Source: Polytrichum commune
Taxonomy: Eukaryota > Streptophyta > Polytrichopsida > Polytrichales > Polytrichaceae
Direction: 5' to 3'
DNA length: 64,000 nt
Assembly (NCBI GenBank): GCA_950295325.1
Contig: OX485807.1
Coordinates: forward strand, 24,213,666-24,277,665
In this document: positions 45,090 to 57,041 of the stretch, one piece after another
Layout: each line of letters begins with the position of its first letter
Numbering within the stretch: the stretch's first letter is position 1
The notes under the pieces: model-generated
Database searches by the model: none
Seen by the model: the letters and a program-made list of their open reading frames with translations, nothing else
Told to the model about the DNA's origin: nothing
Position numbers and translations under genes: made by a program

Positions 45090-45830
45090 CAATTAAACTT
45101 GATGATGCATTGTTCCTTGAGGTGTTTTCCAATGACTTTAGTTTGATTTATTTGAAAGTGTGTCATATGAATATTTGTTTGTGTTGGTCTTTCAAATTCC
45201 TCATCTTAGGTTCATTCAATTATCCAAATTAAGAATAGCCAAGGAGTTAGTTGCAAGACTAGCTTTTTATGACTTATTTTGTAACACTAATTTTTTTTCT
45301 AATTTGATCAATAAAGGTAATAAACTACATATTGTGCTTCATTTTGGAGTGCAATACATTATACAAAAATAAATCTCTCAAAAGAATGAAAGGAAGATTG
45401 TGATAATGATCCTCGAGAAGGGGGGAAAAACCCGTATCTCGAGGTTAAATAAACTCTTTGTTGATGCATTAATCCGTGAGGTGTTGTCCAATCATGTAAT
45501 TTCTTTATGAAATTTGCCATTGGGATATTTCTTTGTGTTGATCCTTTAAATTCCTAACTTAGGTTCATAGATTAGTCCAATTTGAAAAACAACCAAACAA
45601 TGGTCTTAGGAGCACTCTTTGATGACCTGCTTTGTAGTATTGAAAACAAATTGCTAATTTTATCAATGAAGATAGTAAATTACATATTTCGCTTCATTTG
45701 GTAGTTCACTATAATGTACAAGAAGCCAACTTTCAAAAGAATGAAAAGAACATTGTCAAAATAACCCTAAATATGAGAAAAGGTCATGTCTCGAGGTCGA
45801 CTAAACTTTGGCAATGCATTGTCCTTTGAG
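45090..45830 (+). repeat. Tandem repeat, ~355-bp unit, about 2.1 copies
   Basis: Units begin near 45102, 45463 and 45813 with 'gatgcattgttccttgaggtg', 'gatgcattaatccgtgaggtg' and 'aatgcattgtcctttgag'. Each unit continues with 'tttgtgttg...', 'aggttcat', 'tttatcaat(a/g)aag', 'cttcattt' and 'ctcgaggt'. The array lies between the dead MULE 5' end and the right inverted-repeat arm. Confidence 0.75.
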
Positions 45831-45949
45831 ATTTAAAGACAAGTGTACTTTCACTTGAGATTTTATAGTTTTTGCATGTCAACTCCGATTTTGAGAATCA
45901 AAATGACAACCTTTATGACTCAAAATAATTAACCTAATAAAAAACATTT

Positions 45950-46328
45950 ATCATGCCTAATTTGGTTACTTATCTTAACTCGACACCTATATTTGAATGG
46001 TATGCGGTGCGGTGTGCAGTGATGAGGCCTTAAGAATAGATACCAAGAAGAAACGTGTCCGAAACAATTAGATTACTGTTGTAAGCTCAATAGTCAACAC
46101 GGTTGTTTTTGTGTGTGTATGGGTGAGGGGGATGACCATATCATGAGAGCGGAACAAATATTCTTTGATAATGATATGTTTGTTCATTCGCGCTCCAAAA
46201 TTATGAGGAAAGTGGATGCAACTTCGATTTAGATTTGCTAACCATCTCATGCTAATTGCATGCTCCATACCCTAGGAGACGCGGGCTAGTCGGAGCATAA
46301 GTAACCATTTAAGACCCGTCCACCTTGT
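45950..46328 (-). repeat. Family C dispersed repeat, near full length
   Basis: Inverted copy running from 'ggttacttatcttaactcgacacctatatttgaatgg' to 'ctagtcggagcataagtaaccatttaagacccgtccacctt'. Its 5' third (46190-46328) is part of the right arm of the long inverted repeat. In the left arm the same element is cut off at 37630. Confidence 0.75.
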
Positions 46329-46470
46329 CTTGTGGAGCTGCAAGTTCCCCTAGTGTGGCCGCATACCCGTCTTATACTATGATCGTGGAGAGCCGGCAAT
46401 TAGTTGTAATTAAACCGGTTGAGTTTGAGAAATAACCGGTTGAAGGTCAAGACTACAGAAATATTTACAA
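46190..46470 (-). repeat. Right arm of the ~282-bp inverted repeat pair
   Basis: Reverse complement of 37348-37630 at about 97% identity. It contains the start of a family C copy, the linker and a truncated family B copy (46380-46470). Similarity stops at 'atatttac', beyond which the flanks of the two arms differ. Confidence 0.85.
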
Positions 46471-46479
46471 ACCCTCAAA

Positions 46480-49400
46480 ATCGCACACAAATGCTCTCAT
46501 ACGATGGGATGAACAATCAACCCCTTCATCTTGCAAACATTAAATTTTCATCCACCCAAACCTCATCTGTCGGAAGTTTTTTCTGGGTTGCCCGAACAGT
46601 TTCGTAGACCGTAGGATGTGGCTCTATGAATGGATGGCTTGGATGTGGTCCGCCCATGACCACACACCCTACATTCATAGTGCCTCAGTGACATAAACTA
46701 CGTAATGACATCTAACTACCTCTCCAATTATAGAATATGCTTTATTATATGGTTGCATTCACATCTCTACAAGTCTACAAGTGATCGTATTTTTTTGCAA
46801 CAAGGTGATAAATCGTGGAGCTCCAAGTTTCAGATGGAGGCTGAGTGGATGGAAACTTGAAAGAGAGCAGTTGAAAGGAAGACGTAAGTTAGAGATAAAG
46901 GAGGGATGGATGAGTAGCTCAGATGCTTGGGGTCGGTGACTTAACGACATTTGAAAAGATTTGGGGTTAGGAAATGCTTGCTATGAAATTGAAGCGAACG
47001 CTTGAAAGGATGATGATGTAAGAAGTTGCTTAGGTAGTTCAAATGCTTGGGCGTTGAGGGGTAATTGCATTTGTAGGTATTTCGAGTTAGGGAACAATAG
47101 GCATCATCATTCAAATGTTGGGTGGATTTGAAGAGCATTTGAAATGGAGATGTAGGAAGCTACTTTTGGACATCACCGGTGCCGAGGAGGATGAAGGACA
47201 ACAATGAGTAGGGGGTTCAACGGAAGTTCTTCTCAATGGGCAAATTAAAGGAGCTAGAAATGCTTCCACTCATCGGATGAACATGTGTGATGGCTTGGAG
47301 ACTTGTTGGAAGCTTTAGTATGGGAAGTGATTGAGTGAACTAGAGGAGGCCATGAGTGATTGAGTGAATAAGAGGAGGCCATGTATGATGGCCACCAAGA
47401 GGTTTAGGCCTTAAGTTGGAGTTGGAGGATTTTGGGGAAGGAATGGCAAGTGGGGGAAGTAGGAGCGAGGAAGATGCTACACTAGTGGCCGGATCCAACC
47501 TAAATTTAATGTAGACTCGTGTGGGTCTCATCGCGATCCATGCAGCCCTTGTTGGCGTTGTTGCATGGACTTTGGTGGGTCAACGGTCAGGATGCACTGA
47601 GCCCATGACCACATGAGGCCCACATACATCGTCTTAGTGATACGGATGATGAACACTAAGTGAAATCATTGCATGTCACTGAGGTTGACATTTTTTTGTA
47701 CATGCAAGCCTTTGTGGGGAACCTTTTGGTCCCATGTGAGGTTCATTTGGGTATATTTTTTATTTACTTTTATTTATTTCTATTTCTATTATATGACAAA
47801 GTGAAGTAGGTGGTTTAAACAACTGGTGCATTACAATACTTGTGATGAATCCATGAAAGACACATAGTGGGTGGGGGGGGGGGGCTATAATGTTTTTGGG
47901 TACATGGTCAGTTTTGAGCATGCCTTTTGTTTTGTGACTGAGGTTGGGCAAGGAGCTTGGGCAAAGAAAAATATGCATAAGGTGCCTTACCCTAATCATG
48001 ATTTACAACTATATGAGCAATGATGAGAAGGGGCTATATGCAAATGCCACGTGGAGGGCAACAAAGGACCTTCACTAAAAGGCAAAGGCCATAGGAAGAC
48101 AAATCCCCTATGTTTTATGCACAAGCGATACAAAATTCCCGTGCCCTCCACCTCCAACATCAAATCCTGCACCCGTACATCCATCAATAGTCACATGATT
48201 TTGAGGGGAAGCAGAGAACATTGTAATGTGAGTACAAATAAAAAAATTCAAATTCAATCCATAGGGCCATAATTCCATCCTTGCAATTGAGACTAATTAA
48301 CTTCACCGTAATGAATAGGTTTACTCACCCATGATTGTGACCCGCCCCCCTCCAATGTCATTTTTTATTTGGATTGTATGTGTTGCTAAAATTCCACATT
48401 TTACAAACAAAGTACGACTAAGTAGCTTGGAGGTTATAGATGAAATGAAATTCCTTTTCATCTCTAGGAAACCAAAGGGCTCATAGGATTAAGGTGGAGT
48501 CAAAAATGCAATGGCTTATGTGAAATAATGGTTGATGTCAAGTTGGTAGAATGACATGAGACCACCTAGCCCTATGTTTTGAAATACAAAGTAGACTTAT
48601 CTTCAATGGAGTTGTAACAAGGGCATTCCAATACATACCTAGTGTGCCTCATTCTCAAATACGTTATAAAAGCAAAAAGTGGGACAATTTGTTGTTTGTA
48701 AATATTGGGATAGTTGGCCACCAACCAATTTCAATGGCCACTTATATAACATAACATTGATTTAACCACAAGGAGTGGTTTAATTTCCATGTGAGCTGGG
48801 TTCAAAATAGCAAGGCCAAATATTCACACCCCATGCACAAGGATCAAGGGTCGCCATTGTAGATCTCACATGTCACATAAAAATAGGCGTGTGTCACCCA
48901 ACAACTTCAAAGTTGTTCACTCTAAATCTACTGAGTCAAGCATCTCAAAGGTTCCCGAACCTAGTATGACATATTCCCGGCCCCACCCAACCTCCCTCTT
49001 CTACTAGATAGTGTTATGGCACCACTTTAACATTAGGCGGCCATATTGAATTTGGACTCCCTACAAATCAACCTTCAAAATAATAAAACTTCTACACACA
49101 TATTTCATCTAAACACTCTTTGGTGCGCTATATCACTTGTCAATTACTACAAACATCATCCATGAATTTCATCTATTTTAGTTGGAATACTTCCACTACC
49201 CCCCCCCCCTCCCTTTACCTTGGAAAGATTGGTGTTGGCCAGTGTTCAAGCTTGAAGCCCTCGTATGAGTTTCATTTTGAAGGGCTCTCAAATTTCAGCC
49301 CTTCGGGTAAAGGGTTGGTTCAAATCCAAGACGTCAACCTAAGAATACATAAACCAAACACGAAGCTCATATTAAACCTGCGCATGAATTATATGGTACA

Positions 49401-51300
49401 TGTTTCCAGTACAATGTGAAGAATCAACCATCTAACTCCACTTCTTGTAGCGACAATGCCCTACACCTGTTGGGTTTTGTGATGGGCAAATTACACTGAG
49501 GACTTCAAGTGACGTCTTCGTTTTCGATCTGGGATTGTGTTATGAAGGGTTGTTTTGAGAAAGAGGTATATTTTGAAGGGCCAAATCGCATTTAAAAGGC
49601 ATTGAAGTCTTCGATCTTGAACATTGGTGGTGGCTCAACTCAAAGAGCAGGACAGGTAGCCCTAGCCAGTGAAAAAGCAGGCTAGTCGCCACGTCACGCA
49701 GCGGTGGACCGTATATACCTGAAGATATACAGTACACGGTTATCGACCGTATATACACGACCATGCACTCGCCCGCAACCCAAGGTCATGGGTGGATAGG
49801 GAGTATTGTATATAGACCGTAGGTATACTGTGTATAAATAGAGTACGGCGTAGGTATTAGGGTATTTTTAAATTACCATTGGACCTCCTTTGAGGAGCTG
49901 GGGAGCCACTCTTCAGCGGCGGATTTTAAATATGTTTTTAACTTACTAGTATATTTTTGGTACACCTTTCTATGGTACTATTCAGTAGTGTCACTTACTA
50001 TTAGGTGTTACACAAATGCTATGACTGTTTACTGAGAATATAATAGTTTATTGGCTCTGTCTGTAGGACAGAGACTATGCATCAACTTCTTCGTTTCAAG
50101 AGCAAATTTCCTAACCACTTTGTGTTCACACTGGGACGTCACTTGTTCTTGTTATTTTTGGTCCACTTTATGTAATGTGGATATTAACTATAGTTTATAT
50201 ATATATATATATATACAAGTGCTCCCTAAAATGCATTGAAAGAAATCTAGTTAACTATAGTTCTTTTGGCAGTTCTTGATTATTTATTTTTAAAAAAATT
50301 GGGTGATAAATGAGTAGCTTCAATCCTTGACCCGTATGTGAGAAGAAGGTGCACAAAATCCAAGAAAGGTTTGGTATAGTGAATAGCCATGGATTGGCAT
50401 AAGCAAAGTAATCACCTACAATTGTAGTCTTTCATAGCAAAGGACAGAGCTTCACGGTTCTACTGTATAGTTTATTAAGAAAAAAGTCATTTATGTTCTC
50501 TAATGTCCAAACAACCTATTTAACTTTTTCGTTATTTTTTTCTTTTTTAAAGTAAAGATTGAATTGTGGAGTATACTGTTATTGCCACTGTGTGATGTTG
50601 AAGAGTAGGTGACACTAAATACCACAAATGGTGTGCTTGAAATAGGGCACGAATTTGTGTGAAAACGGATGGGATTTCGAAGAGGTACATTTTGCATGTG
50701 CACCCGAAAGTGATTTGGGAGATTGGGGGGATGCTCAATATTGGGTGGGTTTGATATCATTAATAACATACTATTCCTTTTGATACGATGGACTTTCAAA
50801 ATCCAGTGAATGTTGGGAGTAAAGTAATGGTCTATAGTGGTGACCTAATGATGCATGTACTGCCACTGAGAGCAGCATGCAAATAATGGTATTTAGTATT
50901 GGGTGGACAAGTTGAATCAAAGCTCGTTGTTTATGATAAGTACACAAAACATGATACTTAGTGTTTGATACACTAAATACAAACGCGTACACTGAATATC
51001 AATAACCCTATGAAAGTAAGTAACATTAAATGTAAATTCAAACACTAACTATCAACTATGGTAATATGTGGAAGATACATGTTTGAATATTGTGTTAGTA
51101 AGGATATGAAAAAAAAAGGATATAATAAGGGAGGTGGCAGTAAGGAAGGTAGCGGCACATTTATGTCTAACACTAATTGTTGAAGAATTGAAAATTGGTG
51201 TTGAGCATGGTAGGGTGGCAACAACACTAAATATAAACAAACAATGAATATCATGTATTTGTGTAGTGGCATGTATGCTATTTGCAAAGGGGTTGTACTA
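46480..51300. other. No gene recognised
   Basis: Mixed sequence with several weak internal duplications, for example 46905-46975 against 47020-47090 ('agttgcttaggtagttcaaatgcttggg' type) and 'agaggaggccatg' twice at 47342-47382. Poly-G at 47873-47884 and poly-C at 49199-49209. A (TA)n tract lies at about 50196-50213. Isolated family D ends ('gacactaaataccac') lie near 50613. The longest frame (49120-49419) shows no motif. Confidence 0.4.
49690..49860 (+). promoter_or_regulatory. Possible TATA element with nearby ACCGTATATAC repeats
   Basis: TATAAATAG (about 49833-49841) fits a plant TATA box. In the 150 bp upstream 'accgtatatac' occurs twice in the same orientation, and 'tagaccgtaggtatac' follows. 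No transcript unit can be assigned downstream, so this may be coincidence in AT-rich DNA. Confidence 0.2.
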
Positions 51301-51313
51301 AATTGTGTTGAGG

Positions 51314-51684
51314 TGTAGAAATGGCCCCGGGCTAGATCATATCTTCATTTGGCTGGGCCCTGCCCCTCTCAGGCCCCCTTCACTACCCGGTTTTCCTACC
51401 CGCACATGCATGGGAACTCTTCCTCGTTGGGAACCAATGTGACAATACCTGGTCAAAATTACAAATGTTCAAGTTGATATCACTTTCATTATTCCCAAGT
51501 TAGTTGATGGAGTTCCTTCACATGCCAAAAGAACTTAATGACAATGACCAGGCATTGTCGCATTGGTTCCCAACGGGGAAGAGTTCGCACGCAAGTGCGG
51601 GCAAGAAGACCATCCAGTGAAGGAGGCGTGGGAGGGACGTGGCCCAGCCGAATGAAGATGTGATCTAGCCCAGGGTGTAGACAT
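51314..51684. mobile_element. Family F foldback element
   Basis: Arms of about 130 bp (51320-51451 and 51548-51680) are inverted copies: 'gggctagatcatatcttcat' against 'atgaagatgtgatctagccc', and 'cgttgggaaccaatgtgaca' against 'tgtcgcattggttcccaacg'. The ~95-bp loop is unrelated. Single-arm relatives lie at 23270-23400 and 54720-54755. No coding sequence. Confidence 0.75.
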
Positions 51685-51689
51685 GTTAG

Positions 51690-51985
51690 CATGGTAATTG
51701 TCAACATGACACTATACGTGAATATTAGAAATTATTTGAAACTAGAATTTCTGATGGGATGACATTTAACATAAGACATTGGAGTATGCATGATGATGGT
51801 ATCATGTTTTAGTATGCAAGAAGAATATAATATTGAGCATACTTATGCCAGATGTCATGTGGGGTACATTGATGGTCAAGTTCTTGATCATTAGTGTAAC
51901 TTGGGTGTAGGCCATTATCCATATAATAAGATAATTGATACTATTAGGCTCGTGACATTACATGCCATGACATTGTAGTCCCTTT
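51690..51985 (+). mobile_element. Family D element, internally deleted
   Basis: Family D words in order but with gaps: 'agtatgcaagaagaatataatattgagcatact', 'atgccagatgtcat', 'aagttcttgatcattagtgtaac' and the end 'gtgacattacatgccatgacattgtag'. It begins directly after the family F element. Confidence 0.55.
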
Positions 51986-51999
51986 AAACCAACTTATTT

Positions 52000-52780
52000 C
52001 ATTTCTCATTGATGATATATTTTGATGTATTGGAACATGTTTGGTTTTACAACCATTCTAAACAAACTAATGCTATAATGTGTACCCCCACGTACGTAGC
52101 GAGGTGTATATCAACGCCCTTTGATTAGAATGTATAAAGTATCATTTCCAGGAGGTTATATATAGGTCACAACATTTTCAACTTAAATACGCGCCTATGC
52201 AAGGAATTGATCATTCATTTTGTCTATGAAACCCAGTATGTTGAGGGTTCTCTAACGTGTGTATCAAGAATGTCTTTGTTGACCCCCCCCCCCTCCCCCT
52301 ATAGTTCACATGAGATGAAAACATAGAATTTACAACAAACTTGATATATGGAATTGTAAGTGCATGATCATGCCCATCTATATGAATTAACTCGTACAAA
52401 TCCAAGAGGCTAAATCTGAATTTTTATTTATTTTTCCATTAGAATGGATTTGTTTTAATACAAGTCGAAGAACATCAATTGCAAGAGGTTAAAGTGCAAG
52501 CACCAAGGAAACATGCTTGGAAACTTTGACCAACCTCTTACGTGTGACGATTGTTGAACTCAATAGGGGATGTGTTAGTGTAGCATGAGACCCCGAGTTA
52601 GACTTAGACGAAAAACAAAATCAACCCTAAGCATACATGGGGTAAGATAGATGGTTCTAAGACCAACATCTTGAAATCATGAACAATAAGTACATTTTTG
52701 TATGCGCTTATAGTTCGGCATACGAAATTCAACTAAGACATGTTGTGGTGCATTGAAATCCCTCGCCATTACATTGATTT
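52000..52780. other. No gene recognised
   Basis: AT-rich; an 11-base C run at 52283-52293. Nothing else supported. Confidence 0.4.
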
Positions 52781-52789
52781 GTCCAATTC

Positions 52790-52971
52790 GTGTGGGTCAT
52801 CATTTGGAGTTACACAATGCTATAACATTTTACCGAGCGTATGATGTTTACTCAAGCTACATATATAGTCAGTATGCACATCAAAGAACATGACATAATT
52901 TGCTTGGTGAAAAAAAAGACAATGTTGGTAGAAAGTTATAACAACATGCAACCTCAAACGGTAACCCACAA
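52790..52971. mobile_element. Family G MITE
   Basis: The left end 'gtgtgggtcatcatttggagttacac' is answered at the right by 'aacctcaaacggtaacccaca', with inner arms 'gctataacatttta' / 'gaaagttataacaa'. Collinear with 57253-57434. Confidence 0.65.
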
Positions 52972-52998
52972 TAATAAAAACAAATCAGTGTTGTTAAC

Positions 52999-53160
52999 AA
53001 CATAACATTACTCAACGTTCAACTCTTGTTCTGTGGGCCCTCAAAATATAACATTGAGATGCTCGAAAATCTGCATTGGGAAACTCATATTCAGATTGAA
53101 CTCTCTCTCAACACCTCATTATTATATTCTGAGGGCCCACGCCACTAAGTAATGTTACGA
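52999..53160. mobile_element. Foldback element, ~160 bp
   Basis: 'aacattactcaacg ... gtgggccctcaaaatataac' is matched, inverted, by 'ttatattctgagggcccac ... taagtaatgtta'. A further inner pairing of 'gttgagagag'-type words is weak. No target duplication is clear. It lies next to a family G copy. Confidence 0.55.
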
Positions 53161-53646
53161 AGAACATTCAACTTAAAATACTACTACAATATTCATGCTC
53201 GTGACTTAAAGTGACAATTAATATTCTAGCACCGTATTCTCCAGAGGACCCCAAACGTGGCTTCCATGAATCCCACGCCTGTTTAGAGGACAAACTGTTG
53301 CTTTTCTCCAACTATAATACGCACTACTGTATAATGTTGCAAATATAGATGTATATTCTTCCAAAAGACTCCCGCGCTTACTAACATGTAATGTAACTTA
53401 GTACTTCCGCCTCACAAAATTCAAGACCGTTGTTTAATGTGTTGAAAAACTTATGTATCCGAGAATTAATTTACTAGAAAAAGGACAATAAAAGTACCTT
53501 CGTACTCGCATGACAAAATTGAACAAATATGTGTGATGCAACATTCAAATCATCTTCAAATTTAGACACAAGCCGATGATGCATGGTTCTTGTATGACCA
53601 CATCATCGACCATTGAATCAAAGTAATGTTGAAGTTGAAAGGTATA

Positions 53647-54264
53647 CAATAATCTCCCGCTTAAGTACACACCCATTTAAGTACACATCCCGATTAAGTG
53701 TGCAATTGTTTGGACATAAATCAGGGTTCATATTTTATTGTTTGAACATGTCACGCATAGTCATTTGCCACGAATGCATGATTTTTTAACGCTTGACATT
53801 CAATGTTAATTTGTTAACGTTTCACAAAAACGTCTCGAAGAATAATCATGATTCATCATACATTTGTCCAACTTCCGTTTGAACATCAGAGCAAAGCAAT
53901 TGGTCGTCAATGTGAAGGATAGTGTTGTGTAGGGCTTCAAAGCCTGTGAAGTCGGTAGCATTTTTAGATTCAACAACTGTCTCGATAATCTGGATTTCGT
54001 CATCGATAGGTGGTTCATCTTTTGAGGTGGTCGAAGCTTGTCCATCAACATCAAGCCTCAATGGGAAGGGGATCAAACAAAACCAGCGGCTTCGTGAGCA
54101 CCCTAACATGTATTATTTACGGGTACGCTAGATGGGCATATAATGGTTACTTTTCCGACTAGCCCAATTTGGATCACTGGCAATATGAGTAAAGTACGCA
54201 CCTACCAACTAAGTGCACACTGACGGCTCCGGTTCAAAGTGCGTATTTAAGTGGGAGAATATTG
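53647..54264 (-). mobile_element. Pogo-type deletion derivative, 618 bp, TA target
   Basis: Ends CAATAATCTCCCGCTTAAGT and (right, reverse complement) CAATATTCTCCCACTTAAAT match at about 22 of 26 positions. TA flanks both sides (53645-53646 and 54265-54266). TTAAGTACACA-type words repeat inside the left end, as expected of transposase binding sites. Only a transposase C-terminal piece remains inside, so the element cannot move itself. Its ends differ from those of the 39.7-kb element, so it belongs to another family. Confidence 0.8.
53735..54109 (-). pseudogene. C-terminal fragment of a pogo-type transposase
   Basis: Reads an acidic segment (DEPPIDDEIQIIETVVES), then DFTGFEALHNTILHIDDQLL. After a stop and a phase change near 53846 it ends WQMTMRDMFKQ followed by TAA. 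QMTMRDMF resembles a degenerate PIP box, in the same terminal position as in the 39.7-kb element. The family assignment depends on the surrounding TA-flanked ends and this terminal motif, since no catalytic residues are left. Confidence 0.55.
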
Positions 54265-54269
54265 TATCT

Positions 54270-55360
54270 TGAGGTTGACCCAAGCATTTTGGTTGGGCGT
54301 TTTGGAATTGCATGGTGTGTTTTATTAACCTTTGGCTTTGAATTTAAAATTACACTCTAAACTCTATAATATCAACCTCCTTGATGCCACTCCTTCTCTT
54401 ATATCCCAAAACCCTAGGGAATGTATGCTCTCAGTTTAACATCCCACTCCTTGTGGTCATGTTTCCCTCCCATAAACCATCAGAGTATTCAAACCACACC
54501 CTCACACACATCAAATTGTCATCATTATAATTATCTTCTTTATTGCAATATTTTTATTTATTTATTTCATGATGTCACATGCTACAATGCTTATCTTTTT
54601 ATCACACGTTCATGTTAACACTACAAAACTCCTTAATATCACGTACACTTTGGTTGCCATTAGCATGATATTATGGAGTTTAGAGTGCATCTTTGAAGGT
54701 TTGATATTCAAGTGAAGAACCAAATGAAGATGTGATATAGCCCAGGGCCCATGTAACCTACAAATGCACACACGCGTTCAAAGTGGCAATATTAGGAAGT
54801 GTTGTAAATAGAATAATCAAGTTCATCCTAGTAGCCACCGTGACATGCACCCACTGAATCAAGTACCGACTTATTGGTAACTTAATGTGTGGACATTAGT
54901 ATTTGTTGGGTTGAACAAAGGGAGGGGGGGGTTCAATGAACAAGGAAGTTCTTCCCCCCTTGCCTTACTTCACTTCACTTAGGTCAAGTCGTCACATGAT
55001 TAGTTGTGTGGCATCAATATGAGTTCCCTTAATTTGGTCATACCCAAGTCATTAGGCATGGCTTAATTAGTAGCTAATCAATTAAACTTAGTGCCAACAT
55101 GTGCCGCCCCATGACCATGATTCCCCCACTCTCAAATTGATGCCCCAAATTCCAATCCAAGAAGAGTCGCCTGATGTTGTGGGCCCCGTGGCCGCATGTG
55201 TGAGCATTATAAAGGTTCGGTTCGCAAGAAGGCATGCATGGCCCAATACCTATTGTCACTTATCCATTATTGACATTAGCTATGTGGGTTCTTTACCCCT
55301 AGTAAAATATATCTCTAGGAGGTCATGGCGTGAATCAAAGATGTTTTTTTAATATGCAAA
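54270..55360. other. No gene recognised
   Basis: Contains one arm-like family F fragment (54720-54755) and the 'gttaacactacaaaactcctta' repeat near 54613. Frames of 60-83 codons have no motif. Confidence 0.4.
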
Positions 55361-55367
55361 GGAACCA

Positions 55368-55585
55368 ATGTACGGGGAGAACACGATGCTAGGTATAGGC
55401 GAACCACCGGAGTTTGAAAGATCACCGGTTGAAGTTCATAACTTCAAGAAAATTACCCATCGTTTAAGAGGAGTTTATAGATAGATTATTATCCAATTTC
55501 ATAAAGAAACCTTGTTAAATGTCAACATGTAACTGGTTGGACTTGGAAACACTTGGATGTCGATCGATTATGCCCAAAACTCTCC
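55368..55585 (-). mobile_element. Family B MITE, diverged
   Basis: Inverted copy with 'accggttgaagttcataacttcaagaaaattacc', 'atgtaactggttggacttggaaacacttgga' and the left-end word 'aaaactctcctt'. About 218 bp, with neither end nor target intact. Confidence 0.65.
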
Positions 55586-55842
55586 TTGGATACTAAAAGG
55601 AATGGCATAGAAAATCGATTTTAGACTACATCCCTATGGTTGAACTAAGAATCGGTATCTTTGATCTCCTACAAATAGTTTTAAATTTTATTTTCTAAGG
55701 GAAAAAATGAAAAAGGAAAAAAAATCCAATATGTGTCAAAACTAACTGATCTTTGATAAGAGTGGCTATCTTGGTTCATTTTTTCATTTTTGGTGTTCAG
55801 TTACTGGCCTTCTAAATCTAAAAACAAACCAAAAAAAAAAAA

Positions 55843-55870
55843 AAGGCTTTGGCTTTGGCTTTGGCTTTGA
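55843..55870 (+). repeat. (GGCTTT)n microsatellite
   Basis: Four perfect hexamer units after a poly-A tract, followed by a short (TG)n-like tract. Confidence 0.85.
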
Positions 55871-55935
55871 TTGTGTGTGCGTGTGCATGTGCGTATGTGA
55901 GAGAGAGATACCATTTGTATGGACGTTTCCAATTA

Positions 55936-56438
55936 GAGGCACTTTAAACTTGAACTTGAGGGCATGTGACCATTAAAATTGAAAATTTTGTCATTGTTGG
56001 GAACTTCCAAGTCCGTCCCACTTTACACTAGAGCTTGAGGGCCTAAGGGACCAAGGGACCAAGGAGGTTTGAATGCATGAACAAACCTACATGGAGTCCT
56101 ACACGGCATGCAAGTGCATGAGGTTTCGTGACCTATTGGGATTTGCGTCAAGCCCATCTCAAGAAGGTGGGTCTAGTACCAAATCGGGAGACATCAACAC
56201 CTCAAAATCTCACAACCTTTGTGAGATTTATAATGACTTATTGTGTAGACTCATGACCCACATGAACATGTTTGTTTCAAAATAGAAATTGATTGAGAGC
56301 CCGATTGTGTTGCATATGTGTCCACAATACACTTGGAGGCCCATGCTCACACCAAATTTTCCATGGCACAAACTTGAGATGAGTTTCAAGAGCCCTCCCT
56401 GTTTCATGGGCATTGCCCTTGGTGTGTAAAGTGGCCAC
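55936..56438. mobile_element. Possible family A-related MITE, degenerate
   Basis: Left 'ggcactttaaacttgaacttgagggcatg' and right 'catgggcattgcccttggtgtgtaaagtggcc' are loosely inverted, and 'cccactttacactagagcttgagggcc' repeats the end inside the element (56017). The style resembles 30340-30826. The target duplication cannot be read. Confidence 0.35.
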
Positions 56439-56543
56439 AAGTCACACTATTTTGTGTAGATGTTTCCAATAGTGTAAAATCAGAAACAAACCGAGTTTAG
56501 AATTTGTGTTGGTGGAACCACTAATAATTAATTTTTTTACTAA

Positions 56544-57041
56544 GGGGCGGTTTACACTATGGACCATGAAGTCGTCCCACGTAAGAGGCCTATTTTGCGT
56601 GGGACGACTTCATGGGACGACTTCCATGGTCCGAGTTACTAAAATATTAGTTTTCATGGTTTGTGGGCCCTTCACTAGGTGTAAACCGAATGTGGACCAT
56701 GAAGAATGACCATGCACCAAAAAGTGGAGTCATTAACTAAGTTGGAAAAAAAATCATTAAAAAAAATCCAAAAAAATCATTAAAACGGCATTTTTCTGAC
56801 ATGGGCCCTTGCTATTTTTCCTAGACCACCTCTTTTGCTTGTCCCAACGGAAAACCCATTGGACCATGGCAGTGGATAGAGTAGGCTTTTAAAAAACAAA
56901 TTTGTGGACCTCAACCTCCGTGGTCACTCTGCCATTTTTTCCTTGGTGTAAACCGAAGTCGTCCCGGGACGACTTCAACGTCCAATCACATCGCTTAGAC
57001 GGCCGTGGGACGACTTCATGGTCCATAGTGTAAACCGCCCC
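56544..57041. mobile_element. Family A MITE, best-preserved copy, 498 bp
   Basis: Ends GGGGCGGTTTACACTATGG are perfect inverted repeats that continue through 'accatgaagtcgtcccacg' (about 38 bp, no mismatch). TAA flanks both sides (56541-56543 and 57042-57044). Inside, 'cgtgggacgacttcatgg' words recur, and 'caacggaaaaccc.ttggaccatggca' is shared with the 1.5-kb copy. Non-autonomous. Confidence 0.88.
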
